NCBI RefSeq assembly: GCF_000744945.1
Contig: NZ_JQMX01000001.1
Coordinates: 1,054,001-1,118,000 of the forward strand
Direction of reading: 5' to 3'
DNA from: Carnobacterium maltaromaticum DSM 20342
Lineage (GTDB): Bacteria; Bacillota; Bacilli; Lactobacillales; Carnobacteriaceae
Length of the DNA stretch: 64,000 bases
Of this stretch, positions 27,518-37,321 are shown piece after piece. Positions within the stretch are counted from its first letter, which is position 1. Each line of letters opens with the position of its first letter. The position numbers were made by a program, and so were the translations under genes. Under the pieces are notes generated by a model. The model ran no database searches. It was not told the DNA's origin and worked only from the letters and a program-made list of their open reading frames with translations.

Positions 27518-27534
27518 CGTCTCTACCCCTCTTC

Positions 27535-28500
27535 TTAAAGAATGACTAGTAATGCAACAATTGCTGCAAGTAAACCAACTGACCAGAATGTTAAAACAAC
27601 GCGCCATTCGCTCCAACCACTCATTTCAAAGTGATGGTGAATAGGGCTCATTTTAAAGACTCGTTTACCCGTCAATTTAAATGATGTTACTTGAATCATC
27701 ACACTGGCGGTTTCAATCACAAAAATTAAACCAATTAAAAGTAGAGACCATTCTTGGTGCAATAAAATAGAAACGGCCGCTAAACCACCGCCTAAAGCTA
27801 AAGAACCAACATCTCCCATAAATATTTTAGCTGGCTTTTTATTGAAGAAAAAGAATCCAACTAAACCACCAACAATTGTTACACAAAAAATTAAGATATC
27901 TGTTTGTTGTTGATGCCATGCTATTACTGCATAAGTACCATACGCAATGCTTGCCGTCCCAGCAACTAATCCATCTAAACCATCTGTTAAATTAACTGCA
28001 TTAGAAAATCCGACTAACCAAAAAATAACAAATATACCATATAACCAGCCAATATCAATTGAACCAATAAACGGGAAAGCAATTTTAGTGGCTAAACCTT
28101 CATATTTAAAAACAATAAAAAAGATAATACCACCTATGATTTGACCGATTAGTTTTTGTTTAGATGTCAAACCTAAATTTCTTTTTTTAAATACTTTGAT
28201 AAAATCATCTAAAAAGCCTAGCACTCCGTATAAAGCCAGAATAAATAGAAGTAATCCTAAAGATAAGGTCAATGCTCCTTGCCAAATACCAACCCAAACT
28301 GCAGTAATCAATGTGGCAATAATAAAAACAACTCCACCCATTGTTGGTGTACCTGTTTTCACTTCATGCCATTTTGGCCCTTCATCTCTAGTCACTTGTC
28401 CAATTTGTTTCATCCTAAAATAGCCAATAAACATTGGCATAACCATAATTGTAAGTGCAAAACTACTTACAAATGGCATTAACATTTCTGTCCAGTGCAT
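27535..28500 (-). CDS. mraY: Phospho-MurNAc-pentapeptide translocase MraY
   Basis: Makes lipid I from UDP-MurNAc-pentapeptide and undecaprenyl phosphate. The 321-residue protein has ten membrane segments. Catalytic aspartates lie in [11 protein letters not shown] and [28 protein letters not shown] and the histidine-rich [13 protein letters not shown] are also present. It lies 17 bp before the murD start. Confidence 0.98.
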   Translation of the reverse strand: MHWTEMLMPFVSSFALTIMVMPMFIGYFRMKQIGQVTRDEGPKWHEVKTGTPTMGGVVFIIATLITAVWVGIWQGALTLSLGLLLFILALYGVLGFLDDFIKVFKKRNLGLTSKQKLIGQIIGGIIFFIVFKYEGLATKIAFPFIGSIDIGWLYGIFVIFWLVGFSNAVNLTDGLDGLVAGTASIAYGTYAVIAWHQQQTDILIFCVTIVGGLVGFFFFNKKPAKIFMGDVGSLALGGGLAAVSILLHQEWSLLLIGLIFVIETASVMIQVTSFKLTGKRVFKMSPIHHHFEMSGWSEWRVVLTFWSVGLLAAIVALLVIL

Positions 28501-28524
28501 TTTAACCGCTCCTATTGTTTTAAT

Positions 28525-28551
28525 AAAGCTAGCAACAAAATTGCTAGCTTT
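28525..28551 (-). promoter_or_regulatory. Hairpin between murE and mraY
   Basis: Perfect 11-bp stem AAAGCTAGCAA (28525-28535) with TTGCTAGCTTT (28541-28551) and a 5-nt loop, in the 188-bp gap between murE and mraY. On the minus strand it is followed by ATTAAAAC and not a T run, so it is at most a weak attenuator; it may be a processing or stability element. Confidence 0.5.
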
Positions 28552-28688
28552 TTATACTGAATAACTAGGTTTTCTAAGCTTTTATAAACGTATTAAACTT
28601 TTTGTCCTAATTAAAAATTATATCATACTTATTAAGCCGTTCTCCTCTTATGAAGGATTTCTTAAAAATAAATTAATTGATTTTAATT

Positions 28689-30164
28689 TTACTTATAAAA
28701 TGTTTCAATAGCTTTTTTAGCTTCTTCCACGTCATCAAAATGATGTTTTGTTGTACCGATAATTTGGTAATCCTCGTGACCTTTTCCGGCAATCAAAATA
28801 ATATCATTTGCCTGCGCTTTTTTCACCGCTAACTCAATTGCCTTACGACGGTCGACTTCAAGTAGATAGCTTTCATCGCTACCTAGCTCAGCTACAACAT
28901 CTTTTAAAATTTCATTAGGGTCTTCAGTTCTAGGATTATCGGAAGTAAAAATAACATGATCCGCATAATCCATCGCAATTCGAGCCATTTTTGGACGTTT
29001 GGTCTTATCTCTATCTCCGCCACAACCAACTACACAGTATACATCGCCAGTTTTAAACTCATTGATTGTCGTTAGTACATTTAACAAACCATCTGGTGTA
29101 TGAGCATAGTCTACTACTACAGCAAAATCTTGTGGTCCTTTGACTAGTTCAAAACGGCCACGAACACCACTAATCCCTTCTAATGAAGAAATGATCGTTT
29201 CTAATTCAAGCCCAGCTGCATAAGCTGCACCAATAGCTCCTAAAGCATTCAAAATATTGAACTTTCCTGCTAATTGTAAATGAACAGGGTATTCTTTCCC
29301 ATTAAATTCTAGTAAAAAACGAGTTCCATGATTGGTTATTTCAATTGAGTTAGCTCTAAAATCAGCAGCTTCTTCTATTCCATAAGTTAAAACTTCGGCA
29401 GCAGTCATTTTTCTAAAATCACGCCCCACTGGATCGTCCATATTCAAGATAGCATATTTAGGTTTTTCAGGATTGTAAATATTCCCTAGTTGAGAGAACA
29501 ATAAACTCTTGGCATGAGCGTACTCTTCCATTGTATGATGATATTCTAAATGGTCTTGACTTAAATTTGTAAATACAGCGATGTCGAAATCTGTTCCCCA
29601 AACACGTCCTTGGACTAATGAATGGGAAGAAACCTCCATAGCGCATGTCGTTACATTTTTTTGCCGCATCTCTGCAAATGTTTTTTGCAACGTTAAACTA
29701 TCTGGTGTTGTATTTTTAGTTTCAAAAGTTGTATTTCCAATACGACGATACATTGTACCAATCACACCAGTTACTTCTTGATGATCTCTAAATATTTGAT
29801 CAATCAAATGAGTAATCGTTGTCTTCCCATTTGTACCTGTAACGCCTATAATTCTAAAATCCTGACTTGGGTGGTCATAAAAGGCATCAGCCACTATAGC
29901 CATTGCACGGTTGGCATTGGCCACATAAATAACTGGAACAGAAACATCTATTGGTTTTTCTGCTATTAATAAAACGGCACCTTTTTCAACAGCATCTTGC
30001 GCAAATTGATGGCCATCAAACAAGGCTCCTGTAATACAAACAAATAACGAACCTTCCGTAATCTCTCTTGTATCTTGTGTGATGCTATTAATCTCCAAGT
30101 CTTTTGGTAATTCTTTTGATAATCGTTTAAACTGAATACTTGCAATCAAATTACTGGCTTTCAT
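28689..30164 (-). CDS. murE: UDP-MurNAc-tripeptide synthetase MurE, mDAP type
   Basis: Adds the third residue of the stem peptide. The DNPR motif (residues about 409-412, in SDNPRTEDPNEI) is that of meso-diaminopimelate-adding enzymes; lysine-adding MurE has a different motif there. ATP loop GVTGTNGKTTITHL, carbamylated-lysine region HAKSLLFSQL and VVDYAHTPDGL are present. 491 residues from the ATG at 30164, which follows AAGGTG; a GTG at 30173 overlaps that site. Placed between pbp and mraY as in Bacillus, and not elsewhere as in lysine-type relatives. Confidence 0.96.
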   Translation of the reverse strand: MKASNLIASIQFKRLSKELPKDLEINSITQDTREITEGSLFVCITGALFDGHQFAQDAVEKGAVLLIAEKPIDVSVPVIYVANANRAMAIVADAFYDHPSQDFRIIGVTGTNGKTTITHLIDQIFRDHQEVTGVIGTMYRRIGNTTFETKNTTPDSLTLQKTFAEMRQKNVTTCAMEVSSHSLVQGRVWGTDFDIAVFTNLSQDHLEYHHTMEEYAHAKSLLFSQLGNIYNPEKPKYAILNMDDPVGRDFRKMTAAEVLTYGIEEAADFRANSIEITNHGTRFLLEFNGKEYPVHLQLAGKFNILNALGAIGAAYAAGLELETIISSLEGISGVRGRFELVKGPQDFAVVVDYAHTPDGLLNVLTTINEFKTGDVYCVVGCGGDRDKTKRPKMARIAMDYADHVIFTSDNPRTEDPNEILKDVVAELGSDESYLLEVDRRKAIELAVKKAQANDIILIAGKGHEDYQIIGTTKHHFDDVEEAKKAIETFYK

Positions 30165-30185
30165 TGATTTCACCTTTTCTTATTC

Positions 30186-32375
30186 TTATGGGGCAACTAA
30201 TGTAACTTCAATCTCTGCAACGCCTTCCATGCTAGAATTTTCAGCTAAGCTTTGAGTTGTTACAAATCCGTCTCCCACAATTTTAAATTTTTGTCCGGTC
30301 ATTTCAGACACTTTTAACACATCATTCTTAGACCAACCGGTCATATTTGGCATTGTCATTGCACCGTTGGTTAACAGCATTGCTCTTTGTCCTTCTAAAA
30401 CAGGTTCATCTGGTAAAGGCATTTGCTGTACTATTGTATCACCATTTCCAATAATCGTCACATTCAATTTGTTTTCTTCTAATTTTTGGCGGGCTTCTTC
30501 TTTCAAACTCCCCATCACACGAGGCATCACAACTTGATTATTTTCTTCTATTTCAGCTTGTTTTCCTAATTCTTGATATTGTAAAGCACGCTTCATTACA
30601 GGGTTAAAGACTTCTGCAATCATCCCACCACCAGTTATCGTTCCATCATAGACTTGTGGTTGCTTCATCGTAATGTACATAATTAATTCTGGGTCTTCAG
30701 CAGGTGCCATTCCTACTACTGAAAAGACATAATTGTTATCTCCAGTTGCATACAAACCAGTTGTAGGGTCAACAATTTCTGCTGTTCCTGTTTTAGCAGC
30801 AATTTTATAACCATCAATTTTGTAGGCTTGTCCAGTACCATTTTCTCCATAAACGACTTCTTGTAGATATTCCAACTCTTTTTGTGCCGTTTCAGCTGTA
30901 ATCGGTTGTCCTACAACTGTTGGCTGGGTTACTTTTTCTTCACCAGTATTCGGATTCACAGTTCGATCGACAAAATAAGGTTTCATCATCTTGCCTTTGT
31001 TTGCCACTGCTGAAAAGGCTTGAAGCATTTGGAAATCAGTTACTGTTAATCCTTGTCCAAAGGCAGTATTGGCTTTTTCTAAAGGATAATCAAAACCTAT
31101 TTTCCCAATAGCTTCATTAGGTAAGCCAGAATCTGTTGATTTTTCAAGACCAAAGTCCGTCATATATTTTTTCCACGTATCATTCCCCATCTTTTCAACT
31201 AAATTAGAGAAAGCCACGTTACTAGAACGTTGTAATCCTTCTAAATAAGAAATATGACCCCAACCGACTCCACCATTATGGTCGCGAATTTGGCCTCCTT
31301 CAATCGTTTTTGTTCCAGAAAGAAACGTTTCATTTGGATTAAAGACACCTTCATTAATTGCTGCCCCTAAAGTCAAGACTTTCATTGTTGAACCTGGCTC
31401 AAAACTATCTTCAACAAGCATATTACGCCAACTTTTATCAATATTTTCTTTCGTAGTTGCATTAAAAGTCTGGCTTTGGGTCGTTGCAATAATAGCACCT
31501 GTCTTAGCATTCATTAATGTTGCTGTCATGGTTTTTGGTTGATACTTAGCTGCTACTTCCGCTACAGTACTTTCCATATAAACTTGAAGACGATTATTCA
31601 ATGTTAAATACATATCAGATCCGTCTTTCGCTTTAACTTCTTTCACTTTTGAATTTGGCAAAGCATAACCAAAATTATCTGTTTTGAATTCATATTTACC
31701 TGGTGTTCCTGTTAACAATTTATTGTAAGCTTGTTCAATTCCCATTTCACCTACAAGTTCTGTTCCAGGTACAAAATCAGCAGTATCTTCATCTGTTTTA
31801 GTAGGAAGTGACGCAATTCCAACTAAATTAGAAGCAAAAACACCATTAGGATACAAACGTTTAGGCGTTTCTGTAAATACTAAGCCTGGTAATTTTGTTT
31901 TTTCAATCGTTACTTTCGTTTCATAGCTTAAATCTTTACCTTCATTACCAAATTCTACTTGAGCCAGAGGTTTCCCATCTTCACCTTTTCGATTCAGAAT
32001 CTCTAGTACGGCTTCTTTACTTAAAGGGATGTTCTGAGAAATCACTTCCGCCGTTTTTTCTTTATCTTTAACATAGTTAGGATTCTCTTTTGTCGACCAC
32101 TTATCCGTCAAAACGGCAACTAAAGAATAAGAAGCAGCATACATCGCAATGGGTTTTCCATCTATATCATAGATGGTTCCTCTATTTGCTTTGAGTACAC
32201 TACTTCTTGTATAGAGATTATTAACTTTTTCAGCTAAGTCTTCCCCATTAATTTGCCCCTTAACCATCACATAGGAAAAACGGCTAATAAATACAACAAA
32301 TAGAAAAATGGTCAAAAAGAATAATATCATAGCTATTTGTTTTCTATTTTTTTGAGGGCTTTTATTTTTTTTCAT
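30186..32375 (-). CDS. Division penicillin-binding protein (class B transpeptidase with PASTA domains)
   Basis: The septal transpeptidase of PBP2X/PbpB type. The 729-residue protein has a cytoplasmic basic tail, one membrane segment (about residues 14-34), a dimerisation domain starting RGTIYDIDG, and a transpeptidase domain with S329-T-M-K332, RSSNVAFS (SxN box) and AAKTGTAE (KTG box). Two PASTA-like repeats lie at the C-terminus (VVMPRVMGSLKEEARQKLEE and TMPNMTGWSKNDVLKV). It overlaps ftsL by 4 bp (ATGA). Confidence 0.97.
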   Translation of the reverse strand: MKKNKSPQKNRKQIAMILFFLTIFLFVVFISRFSYVMVKGQINGEDLAEKVNNLYTRSSVLKANRGTIYDIDGKPIAMYAASYSLVAVLTDKWSTKENPNYVKDKEKTAEVISQNIPLSKEAVLEILNRKGEDGKPLAQVEFGNEGKDLSYETKVTIEKTKLPGLVFTETPKRLYPNGVFASNLVGIASLPTKTDEDTADFVPGTELVGEMGIEQAYNKLLTGTPGKYEFKTDNFGYALPNSKVKEVKAKDGSDMYLTLNNRLQVYMESTVAEVAAKYQPKTMTATLMNAKTGAIIATTQSQTFNATTKENIDKSWRNMLVEDSFEPGSTMKVLTLGAAINEGVFNPNETFLSGTKTIEGGQIRDHNGGVGWGHISYLEGLQRSSNVAFSNLVEKMGNDTWKKYMTDFGLEKSTDSGLPNEAIGKIGFDYPLEKANTAFGQGLTVTDFQMLQAFSAVANKGKMMKPYFVDRTVNPNTGEEKVTQPTVVGQPITAETAQKELEYLQEVVYGENGTGQAYKIDGYKIAAKTGTAEIVDPTTGLYATGDNNYVFSVVGMAPAEDPELIMYITMKQPQVYDGTITGGGMIAEVFNPVMKRALQYQELGKQAEIEENNQVVMPRVMGSLKEEARQKLEENKLNVTIIGNGDTIVQQMPLPDEPVLEGQRAMLLTNGAMTMPNMTGWSKNDVLKVSEMTGQKFKIVGDGFVTTQSLAENSSMEGVAEIEVTLVAP

Positions 32376-32749
32376 TTTGTTACATTCCTAACATTGTTTT
32401 GATTCATTTTTAAATCAGCTTTTAACGCAATATCATAAACACGGTCATAACGTGACAACTCTTGAATTTCTTGAGCTAAATTGTCGTTGACATTTTTTGT
32501 ATCTGAAATAGCAACTGTCGTATCTTGGATCCCTCTATTTTTAGATGAGATACTGATTTCTTGAGAGATGCAGACTGCCATTAACATGAATGCAGTCACA
32601 CCGACTACAATCAGCATTAACTTCTCAAGTTTGGTTACGCCAGCTTTTCGAGGTGCTGGCATATGTACCGGCGACTCTTTTGGGATTTCTGGGGAACGCA
32701 AAGGGACATCTATTTCAAGTTCTCTAGCTAAATTATTTGTTAATACCAT
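32372..32749 (-). CDS. ftsL: Cell-division protein FtsL
   Basis: A 125-residue bitopic protein with a cytoplasmic tail rich in prolines, a membrane segment about residues 47-65 (MLIVVGVTAFMLMAVCI) and an extracellular coiled coil (DTKNVNDNLAQEIQELSRYDRVYDIA). Partner of DivIB and DivIC. The call rests on topology and its place between rsmH and the division PBP; FtsL sequences diverge strongly. ATGA overlap with the PBP gene. Confidence 0.93.
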   Translation of the reverse strand: MVLTNNLARELEIDVPLRSPEIPKESPVHMPAPRKAGVTKLEKLMLIVVGVTAFMLMAVCISQEISISSKNRGIQDTTVAISDTKNVNDNLAQEIQELSRYDRVYDIALKADLKMNQNNVRNVTK

Positions 32750-32789
32750 ACTATTTTACATCCTTTCATTGACAGTTTGATTTTTGTCC

Positions 32790-33743
32790 TTATTTTTCCT
32801 TTTGTTTTTCTGCAATTCTTAGTTTTGCACTACGCGCTCGATTGTTTTGTTCTAACTCTTCTTCAGTCGGTATAATTGGTTTACGATTAACTAATTTCAA
32901 TTCTGGTTGAAATTCAGTTGGCATCACAGGCAAACCTGGTGGCAATTCTGGCAACGCAGAATGTTCTTTAAATATTGATTTTACAATTCGATCTTCTAAT
33001 GAATGAAAAGTTATCACACTCACTCGTCCTCCGACTTTAATTAATGAAATAGCCGCTTCTAACGAGTCTTCTACGGCTGACAACTCATCATTGACCGCAA
33101 TTCGGATTGCTTGGAAAACACGCTTAGCAGGGTGTCCGCCTTTTCTTCTAGCTGGGGCTGGAATTCCCTCTTTAATCAATTCAACTAGTTCACCAGTTGT
33201 TTCGATTGGTGCAACTTCACGAGCTGCTTCTATTTTTCGAGCAATTTGTTTGGAAAATTTTTCTTCTCCATACCGATAAAAAATCCGAATCAACTCATGG
33301 TAACTCCATGTGTTCACAATTTCTTTGGCTGTCAACGGTGCCTGTGTATCCATTCGCATATCTAAAGGAGCGTCTTGATGGTAACTAAAGCCACGTTCAG
33401 CCTCATCTAGTTGTGGGGAAGAAACACCTAAATCATAAAGAATACCGTCTACTTCAAAGATACCGATTTGATTTAATTCTTCTTTAATAAATCTAAAATT
33501 TGATTTGATAAATGTAACCATACCTTTTTCAACAAAAGGTGCCAAACGTATTTTAGCATTTTCTAAAGCTCGTTCATCTTGATCAAAGGCATAAAGATGA
33601 CCCTCTTCGCTTAGTTGTGAAAGTAAATATTCACTATGTCCTGCTCCACCAAGAGTACAATCTACATATACGCCATCTGGTTTTAGAGCTAAACCGTCAA
33701 CTGTTTCATGTAACAATACGGTTTCGTGATTAAATGTTGTCAT
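32790..33743 (-). CDS. rsmH: 16S rRNA m4C1402 methyltransferase RsmH (MraW)
   Basis: N4-methylates C1402 of 16S rRNA in the P-site. 317 residues from the ATG at 33743, which follows AAAGGTGG. The SAM-binding motif is [42 protein letters not shown] and [13 protein letters not shown] are family markers. A longer form from 33776 would start before the ribosome-binding site. Second gene of the dcw cluster. Confidence 0.98.
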   Translation of the reverse strand: MTTFNHETVLLHETVDGLALKPDGVYVDCTLGGAGHSEYLLSQLSEEGHLYAFDQDERALENAKIRLAPFVEKGMVTFIKSNFRFIKEELNQIGIFEVDGILYDLGVSSPQLDEAERGFSYHQDAPLDMRMDTQAPLTAKEIVNTWSYHELIRIFYRYGEEKFSKQIARKIEAAREVAPIETTGELVELIKEGIPAPARRKGGHPAKRVFQAIRIAVNDELSAVEDSLEAAISLIKVGGRVSVITFHSLEDRIVKSIFKEHSALPELPPGLPVMPTEFQPELKLVNRKPIIPTEEELEQNNRARSAKLRIAEKQKEK

Positions 33744-33759
33744 ATTATTTCCACCTTTT

Positions 33760-34191
33760 TTAAAATCCAAAATCAATCATATTTTCAGCAATATCATCAA
33801 AGCTTTCTTCAGCTTCATCAGAAAATTTCGTCCAACGCTCTTGGCTCCAAATCTCAATACGATCTGAAACACCAATAACATGACAAACCTTTTCTAAGTC
33901 AGCGTGTTCTCTGAGTGTTTGTGGAATATTTATTCTTCCTTGTTTATCAAGTTCACATTCTGTAGCAGCTGAGTAAAAAAAACGTGTAAAAGCACGAGCG
34001 TCTTTCTTAGCTAAGGGTAGTTGTTTCAGTTTTTCTTCCAGTGCAGACCATTCGTTTTGTGGGTAACCAAACAAACAACCATCCATCCCTCTAGTAATGA
34101 TAAATTTCTCGCCTAAATCCTCTCGGAATTTTGCTGGCATAATCAATCGACCTTTAGCATCGATGTTATGTTTAAATTCACCCATCAACAT
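33760..34191 (-). CDS. mraZ: Transcriptional regulator MraZ
   Basis: An AbrB-fold DNA-binding protein that controls the dcw operon. The 143-residue protein has the two SpoVT/AbrB-like halves: [20 protein letters not shown] and [22 protein letters not shown]. The start at 34191 (MLMGEFKH) fits the family N-terminus and follows GGGGGTGA; the ATG at 34209 would add six residues. Short GTGG repeats of the kind it binds lie upstream. Confidence 0.96.
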   Translation of the reverse strand: MLMGEFKHNIDAKGRLIMPAKFREDLGEKFIITRGMDGCLFGYPQNEWSALEEKLKQLPLAKKDARAFTRFFYSAATECELDKQGRINIPQTLREHADLEKVCHVIGVSDRIEIWSQERWTKFSDEAEESFDDIAENMIDFGF

Positions 34192-34207
34192 GTCTACACT
34201 CACCCCC

Positions 34208-34258
34208 ATATTATAAGAACTATTTTTAGTCTACCACATCCCCCCACTTTCCACCACT
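34208..34258 (-). promoter_or_regulatory. mraZ (dcw) promoter with GTGG repeat operator
   Basis: On the minus strand AGTGGTGGAA, AGTGGGGGGA and TGTGGTAGAC follow each other without gaps (about 34229-34258), so GTGG recurs exactly every 10 bp. A TATAAT (34208-34213) stands about 15 bp downstream. Direct TGGG-type repeats at 10-bp spacing are the known form of MraZ sites in other bacteria. The rest of the 34259-34515 gap is AT-rich, with one more GTGGGGG on the plus strand at about 34350. Confidence 0.7.
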
Positions 34259-34515
34259 ATAAACCTAAAATTTAGACAAAAATAATAAAATTCTTAGAAA
34301 CTCTATTAAAATCAAGGATTTCATTAAGAAAATTTGATAAATAAAAGTGGGGGATTTTCCCAAAAACAGCATGAAAAAGAATACCAATGCTCCCTTTTTA
34401 AACTTGATACATATTTATAAATGAGATAAAATTCCAAAAAAAAATAGATTTAGCTAAAAATAGTACATTTTTTAGCTAAATCTATTTGAAATTCCGTTAT
34501 TTAATTCATTTTTAC

Positions 34516-34893
34516 CTAAATAAAGTGATGCGCAATATTTAATCCGACTAAAATATAATACATTAAGAAAGAAAATAAGAACAAGAAACGCCAAAATGTT
34601 TTAAAAAAGCGGCTAAATAAAATTTCGCCTTTTTTATACGCCATTAAACAGACAATCACAATCCCTAAACTTAGCATAAAAATAGCAAAATAAGGCAGCA
34701 AACTAAACTTGAGTGTCATCTCGCTTAAAATATGAATACCAATCAATAAAAATGGCACTAAAACATCTGGTGGCTTAATAGCAACATGTCGGATAATTAA
34801 CCGTTTACGAATTAAGCTTTTAAGTATAAGTAAGAATAAAACTGGAGCAATATAAAAAGCGATTTCCGCAATTGTAAATGGAATTTTCAACAA
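34516..34893 (-). CDS. DUF3397-family membrane protein
   Basis: A 125-residue protein with four membrane segments and a basic loop RFFKTFWR before the last one. Proteins of this family commonly precede mraZ in Lactobacillales; the function is not known. It is on the same strand as the dcw cluster, 324 bp upstream of mraZ. Confidence 0.75.
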   Translation of the reverse strand: MLKIPFTIAEIAFYIAPVLFLLILKSLIRKRLIIRHVAIKPPDVLVPFLLIGIHILSEMTLKFSLLPYFAIFMLSLGIVIVCLMAYKKGEILFSRFFKTFWRFLFLFSFLMYYILVGLNIAHHFI

Positions 34894-34997
34894 CTACCAC
34901 CCTTTCTAACATTATTTTTTGCATATTCGACTCTTATTGTACTATGAAATGAAAAATAAGAAAACACTAACGATATTATTCAATCAAAATAAAGAAC

Positions 34998-35036
34998 AAA
35001 AAAACACCTTTGAGCCATGGTCTCAAAAGGTGTTTT
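34998..35036. terminator. Terminator of yceD-rpmF (bidirectional shape)
   Basis: AAAACACCTTTGAG pairs with CTCAAAAGGTGTTTT (one bulge) around CCATGGT, with A and T runs on both sides. It lies 10 bp past the rpmF stop. Confidence 0.88.
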
Positions 35037-35045
35037 TCCTAAGTA

Positions 35046-35225
35046 TTAAGCTTCTTTACTTATTACTTCTTTACCGTCATATTGTCCACATGCTGGACAT
35101 ACGTGGTGGCTCTTTTTCAGTTCGCCACAGTTAGGACATGGGTTCATGCCTGGAACTTCCAATTTATAATGCGTACGACGTCTATTTTTTTTCGCTTTTG
35201 ATGTTCTTCTAGCTGGTACTGCCAT
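35046..35225 (-). CDS. rpmF: 50S ribosomal protein L32
   Basis: A 59-residue L32. It starts [20 protein letters not shown] and has a zinc ribbon formed by CPNC and CPAC (four-cysteine form, so zinc-dependent). AAGGAGG precedes the ATG. It lies 74 bp after yceD, the usual pairing. Confidence 0.98.
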   Translation of the reverse strand: MAVPARRTSKAKKNRRRTHYKLEVPGMNPCPNCGELKKSHHVCPACGQYDGKEVISKEA

Positions 35226-35299
35226 GATCTACACCTCCTTATAATAATTGCTTCTCTTTATGCCTAGGGTTAGAGTAGAAGCGATTTATTCCAATTTTG

Positions 35300-35860
35300 C
35301 TATTGGTCGTTGTCAGTGTTGTCCGAAAACAAATCAGCTAGACCAGCAAAACGAGGATCCACACTTTGTGATTTTTGCTCTTCCAAACGCATAACGTATT
35401 CTTCTTCTGAAACAACTTCCCAACCGTTTCCGCTTGGCATATCATCTTCAGCTTCTTCTTCAGGTGTAAAAACCTGTAAAGGAAGGTTTAAAAGAATCGT
35501 ATCTTCAACTGCTTCTGTCAAGTCAATCAGGTCTTTATCTAAATAAATAACCGTTTCTTCTCTTTCATTAGCGGCAAAGTCTGTTACGTTTTTTGGAACA
35601 TAAATTTCATTTGCTTCAATTAACATCGGAACCAACACCGGTTTTAACGATCTTGCTGAGGGCATAGTTAAACCAAGTGAAATAACCAAGTGGGCGATAA
35701 CTTCTTCTTTTTCAACGATTAGTGTTCCATCAATTTTGATAGGGCTAACGTCTAAAATTTCAGAATCACGTTCCATTAATGATTTTTTCAACTCAACAGT
35801 CTCAGAAAAAAGTAGCGGTTCATTGCGATATTTTTGCAATTCTATTAATGACCATTTCAT
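35300..35860 (-). CDS. yceD: YceD/DUF177 family protein
   Basis: A 186-residue acidic protein of the YceD family, which is found with rpmF in most bacteria and is linked with 23S rRNA metabolism in some. DPRFAGLADLF at the C-terminus is the conserved family end. Translated from an ATG after a GGAG. A consensus promoter lies just upstream. Confidence 0.9.
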   Translation of the reverse strand: MKWSLIELQKYRNEPLLFSETVELKKSLMERDSEILDVSPIKIDGTLIVEKEEVIAHLVISLGLTMPSARSLKPVLVPMLIEANEIYVPKNVTDFAANEREETVIYLDKDLIDLTEAVEDTILLNLPLQVFTPEEEAEDDMPSGNGWEVVSEEEYVMRLEEQKSQSVDPRFAGLADLFSDNTDNDQ

Positions 35861-35889
35861 TTTCCATCACTCCTAAAGCAACAATGGTA

Positions 35890-35918
35890 ATTATACTAGT
35901 TGTAAGCCCCTTTGTCAA
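35890..35918 (-). promoter_or_regulatory. Consensus promoter of yceD-rpmF
   Basis: On the minus strand TTGACA (35913-35918) and TATAAT (35890-35895) are both perfect and exactly 17 bp apart. Confidence 0.93.
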
Positions 35919-36093
35919 TGTATTTTACCTTACAGGGAAACTCAGTCATCTATGGCTTTCATAGACTTTTTCACCATTCTTGCGAATTATTAAAAAAAAC
36001 TTATTTTTAGATTGTTTCTTTTTTCTATAAATTTTCTATCTACTATATTTAAATCAAACGTTATCTTTTTAATTACTCAGTTGCCTATCTAAT

Positions 36094-37272
36094 TTAACTT
36101 TTTATTTGATAAATAGGTTTTCTGCGATAATCTTGTGGTAAAATGTGCGGATTTCCTAATTGATAGATAAATCCTGCACGAATATCTAAGTCAAAAAAGT
36201 TTTTATTGGCTGCATTCAAGTTCGTTACAATTGGCAACTCAATCTTTGTTTTTTTGGCTTTTAAATAGCTTCTACCTTGTTCCGTGAACCCTAAGACTCG
36301 AATAGCTTTTAACCCCTCTACAGAAGCTTCAACATCCGTTTTTTTCAATTGTAACAAAATATAGATACACAGTCTCTGAATCCTTGTCCAGGTATAACGC
36401 TTATTTTTAACTAACCCTATGAATTCTGTAAAAGTCTCAGCTTCTTTCACTTTTTCTTTCAAACGAAATTCAATACCTTCATTCATTTGGTAAATTTGTT
36501 GCAAATCATCAACTGTGCTAACCATAATTTGATACCGTAACAGCAGCCAATAATTTTCCCAACTAACAAATTTTTCCTGATTAACTAACTCCAAGCTACT
36601 GGCCGGCATAACCGATTCAACCGTACTCTCTTTTTTAATTAAACTTTTACGAATAGCGGTTGCGCTAGCGAATTCTAGATCTTGGATAGTTGTCTCATGA
36701 TAACCGGCTTTTTCGCGCTTAATTGTATACATCTCCATTGGTTTTGGGTAGGCTAAATTGGCTTTAGCATAACTTAAACCCAACGCATTATTTGGTTCAC
36801 TAAGATTTAAACTTAAAGTAGGATACACTTCTTTTAATAAAGCTTCAACTTGAGCAGCATAGGAAGAACCTGAATTCTTAACCATTTGGAATGCTTGATC
36901 AAAGGCTTCTTTTTCATCAATCAACCATTTAGCCACTTGTTGAAAATCTTTTTCTTTCCCATTTTCAGAACCAAAGCAGAAACTATCACACTGAAGAGCA
37001 TGAAGTAAGGCGATTCCCCCTTCTGCAAAGTAATCAGCCGCTTGCACACTTGAATAAACTGGTAATTCAACTACAATATCTATTCCAGCTGCTAAAGCCA
37101 TTTCAGCTCTTGCCCATTTATCTAGCAATGCGGGTTCTCCTCGTTGCAAAAAATTGCCACTCATCACAGCAATGACAACATCAGCTCCACTTTTTAAGCG
37201 AGCTTGCTGAATATGGTAGCGGTGGCCATTATGAAAAGGATTATATTCAACAATAACTCCACAACTCTTCAT
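36094..37272 (-). CDS. tmcAL: tRNA(Met) cytidine acetate ligase
   Basis: Makes ac4C34 of elongator tRNA-Met from acetate and ATP in Gram-positive bacteria (formerly YlbM). The 392-residue protein has the nucleotidyltransferase start CGVIVEYNPFHNGHRYHI with the HxGH motif, and VIAVMSGNFLQRGEPALLDKW and FCFGSENG. The start at 37272 follows AAAGGGTG; the ATG at 37290 overlaps that site. It ends 36 kb-side in an AT-rich gap of about 170 bp before the yceD promoter. Confidence 0.94.
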   Translation of the reverse strand: MKSCGVIVEYNPFHNGHRYHIQQARLKSGADVVIAVMSGNFLQRGEPALLDKWARAEMALAAGIDIVVELPVYSSVQAADYFAEGGIALLHALQCDSFCFGSENGKEKDFQQVAKWLIDEKEAFDQAFQMVKNSGSSYAAQVEALLKEVYPTLSLNLSEPNNALGLSYAKANLAYPKPMEMYTIKREKAGYHETTIQDLEFASATAIRKSLIKKESTVESVMPASSLELVNQEKFVSWENYWLLLRYQIMVSTVDDLQQIYQMNEGIEFRLKEKVKEAETFTEFIGLVKNKRYTWTRIQRLCIYILLQLKKTDVEASVEGLKAIRVLGFTEQGRSYLKAKKTKIELPIVTNLNAANKNFFDLDIRAGFIYQLGNPHILPQDYRRKPIYQIKS

Positions 37273-37321
37273 AATTATACACCCTTTCATCTATTTGATC
37301 TTTTTATCTCAGCTACACTAT

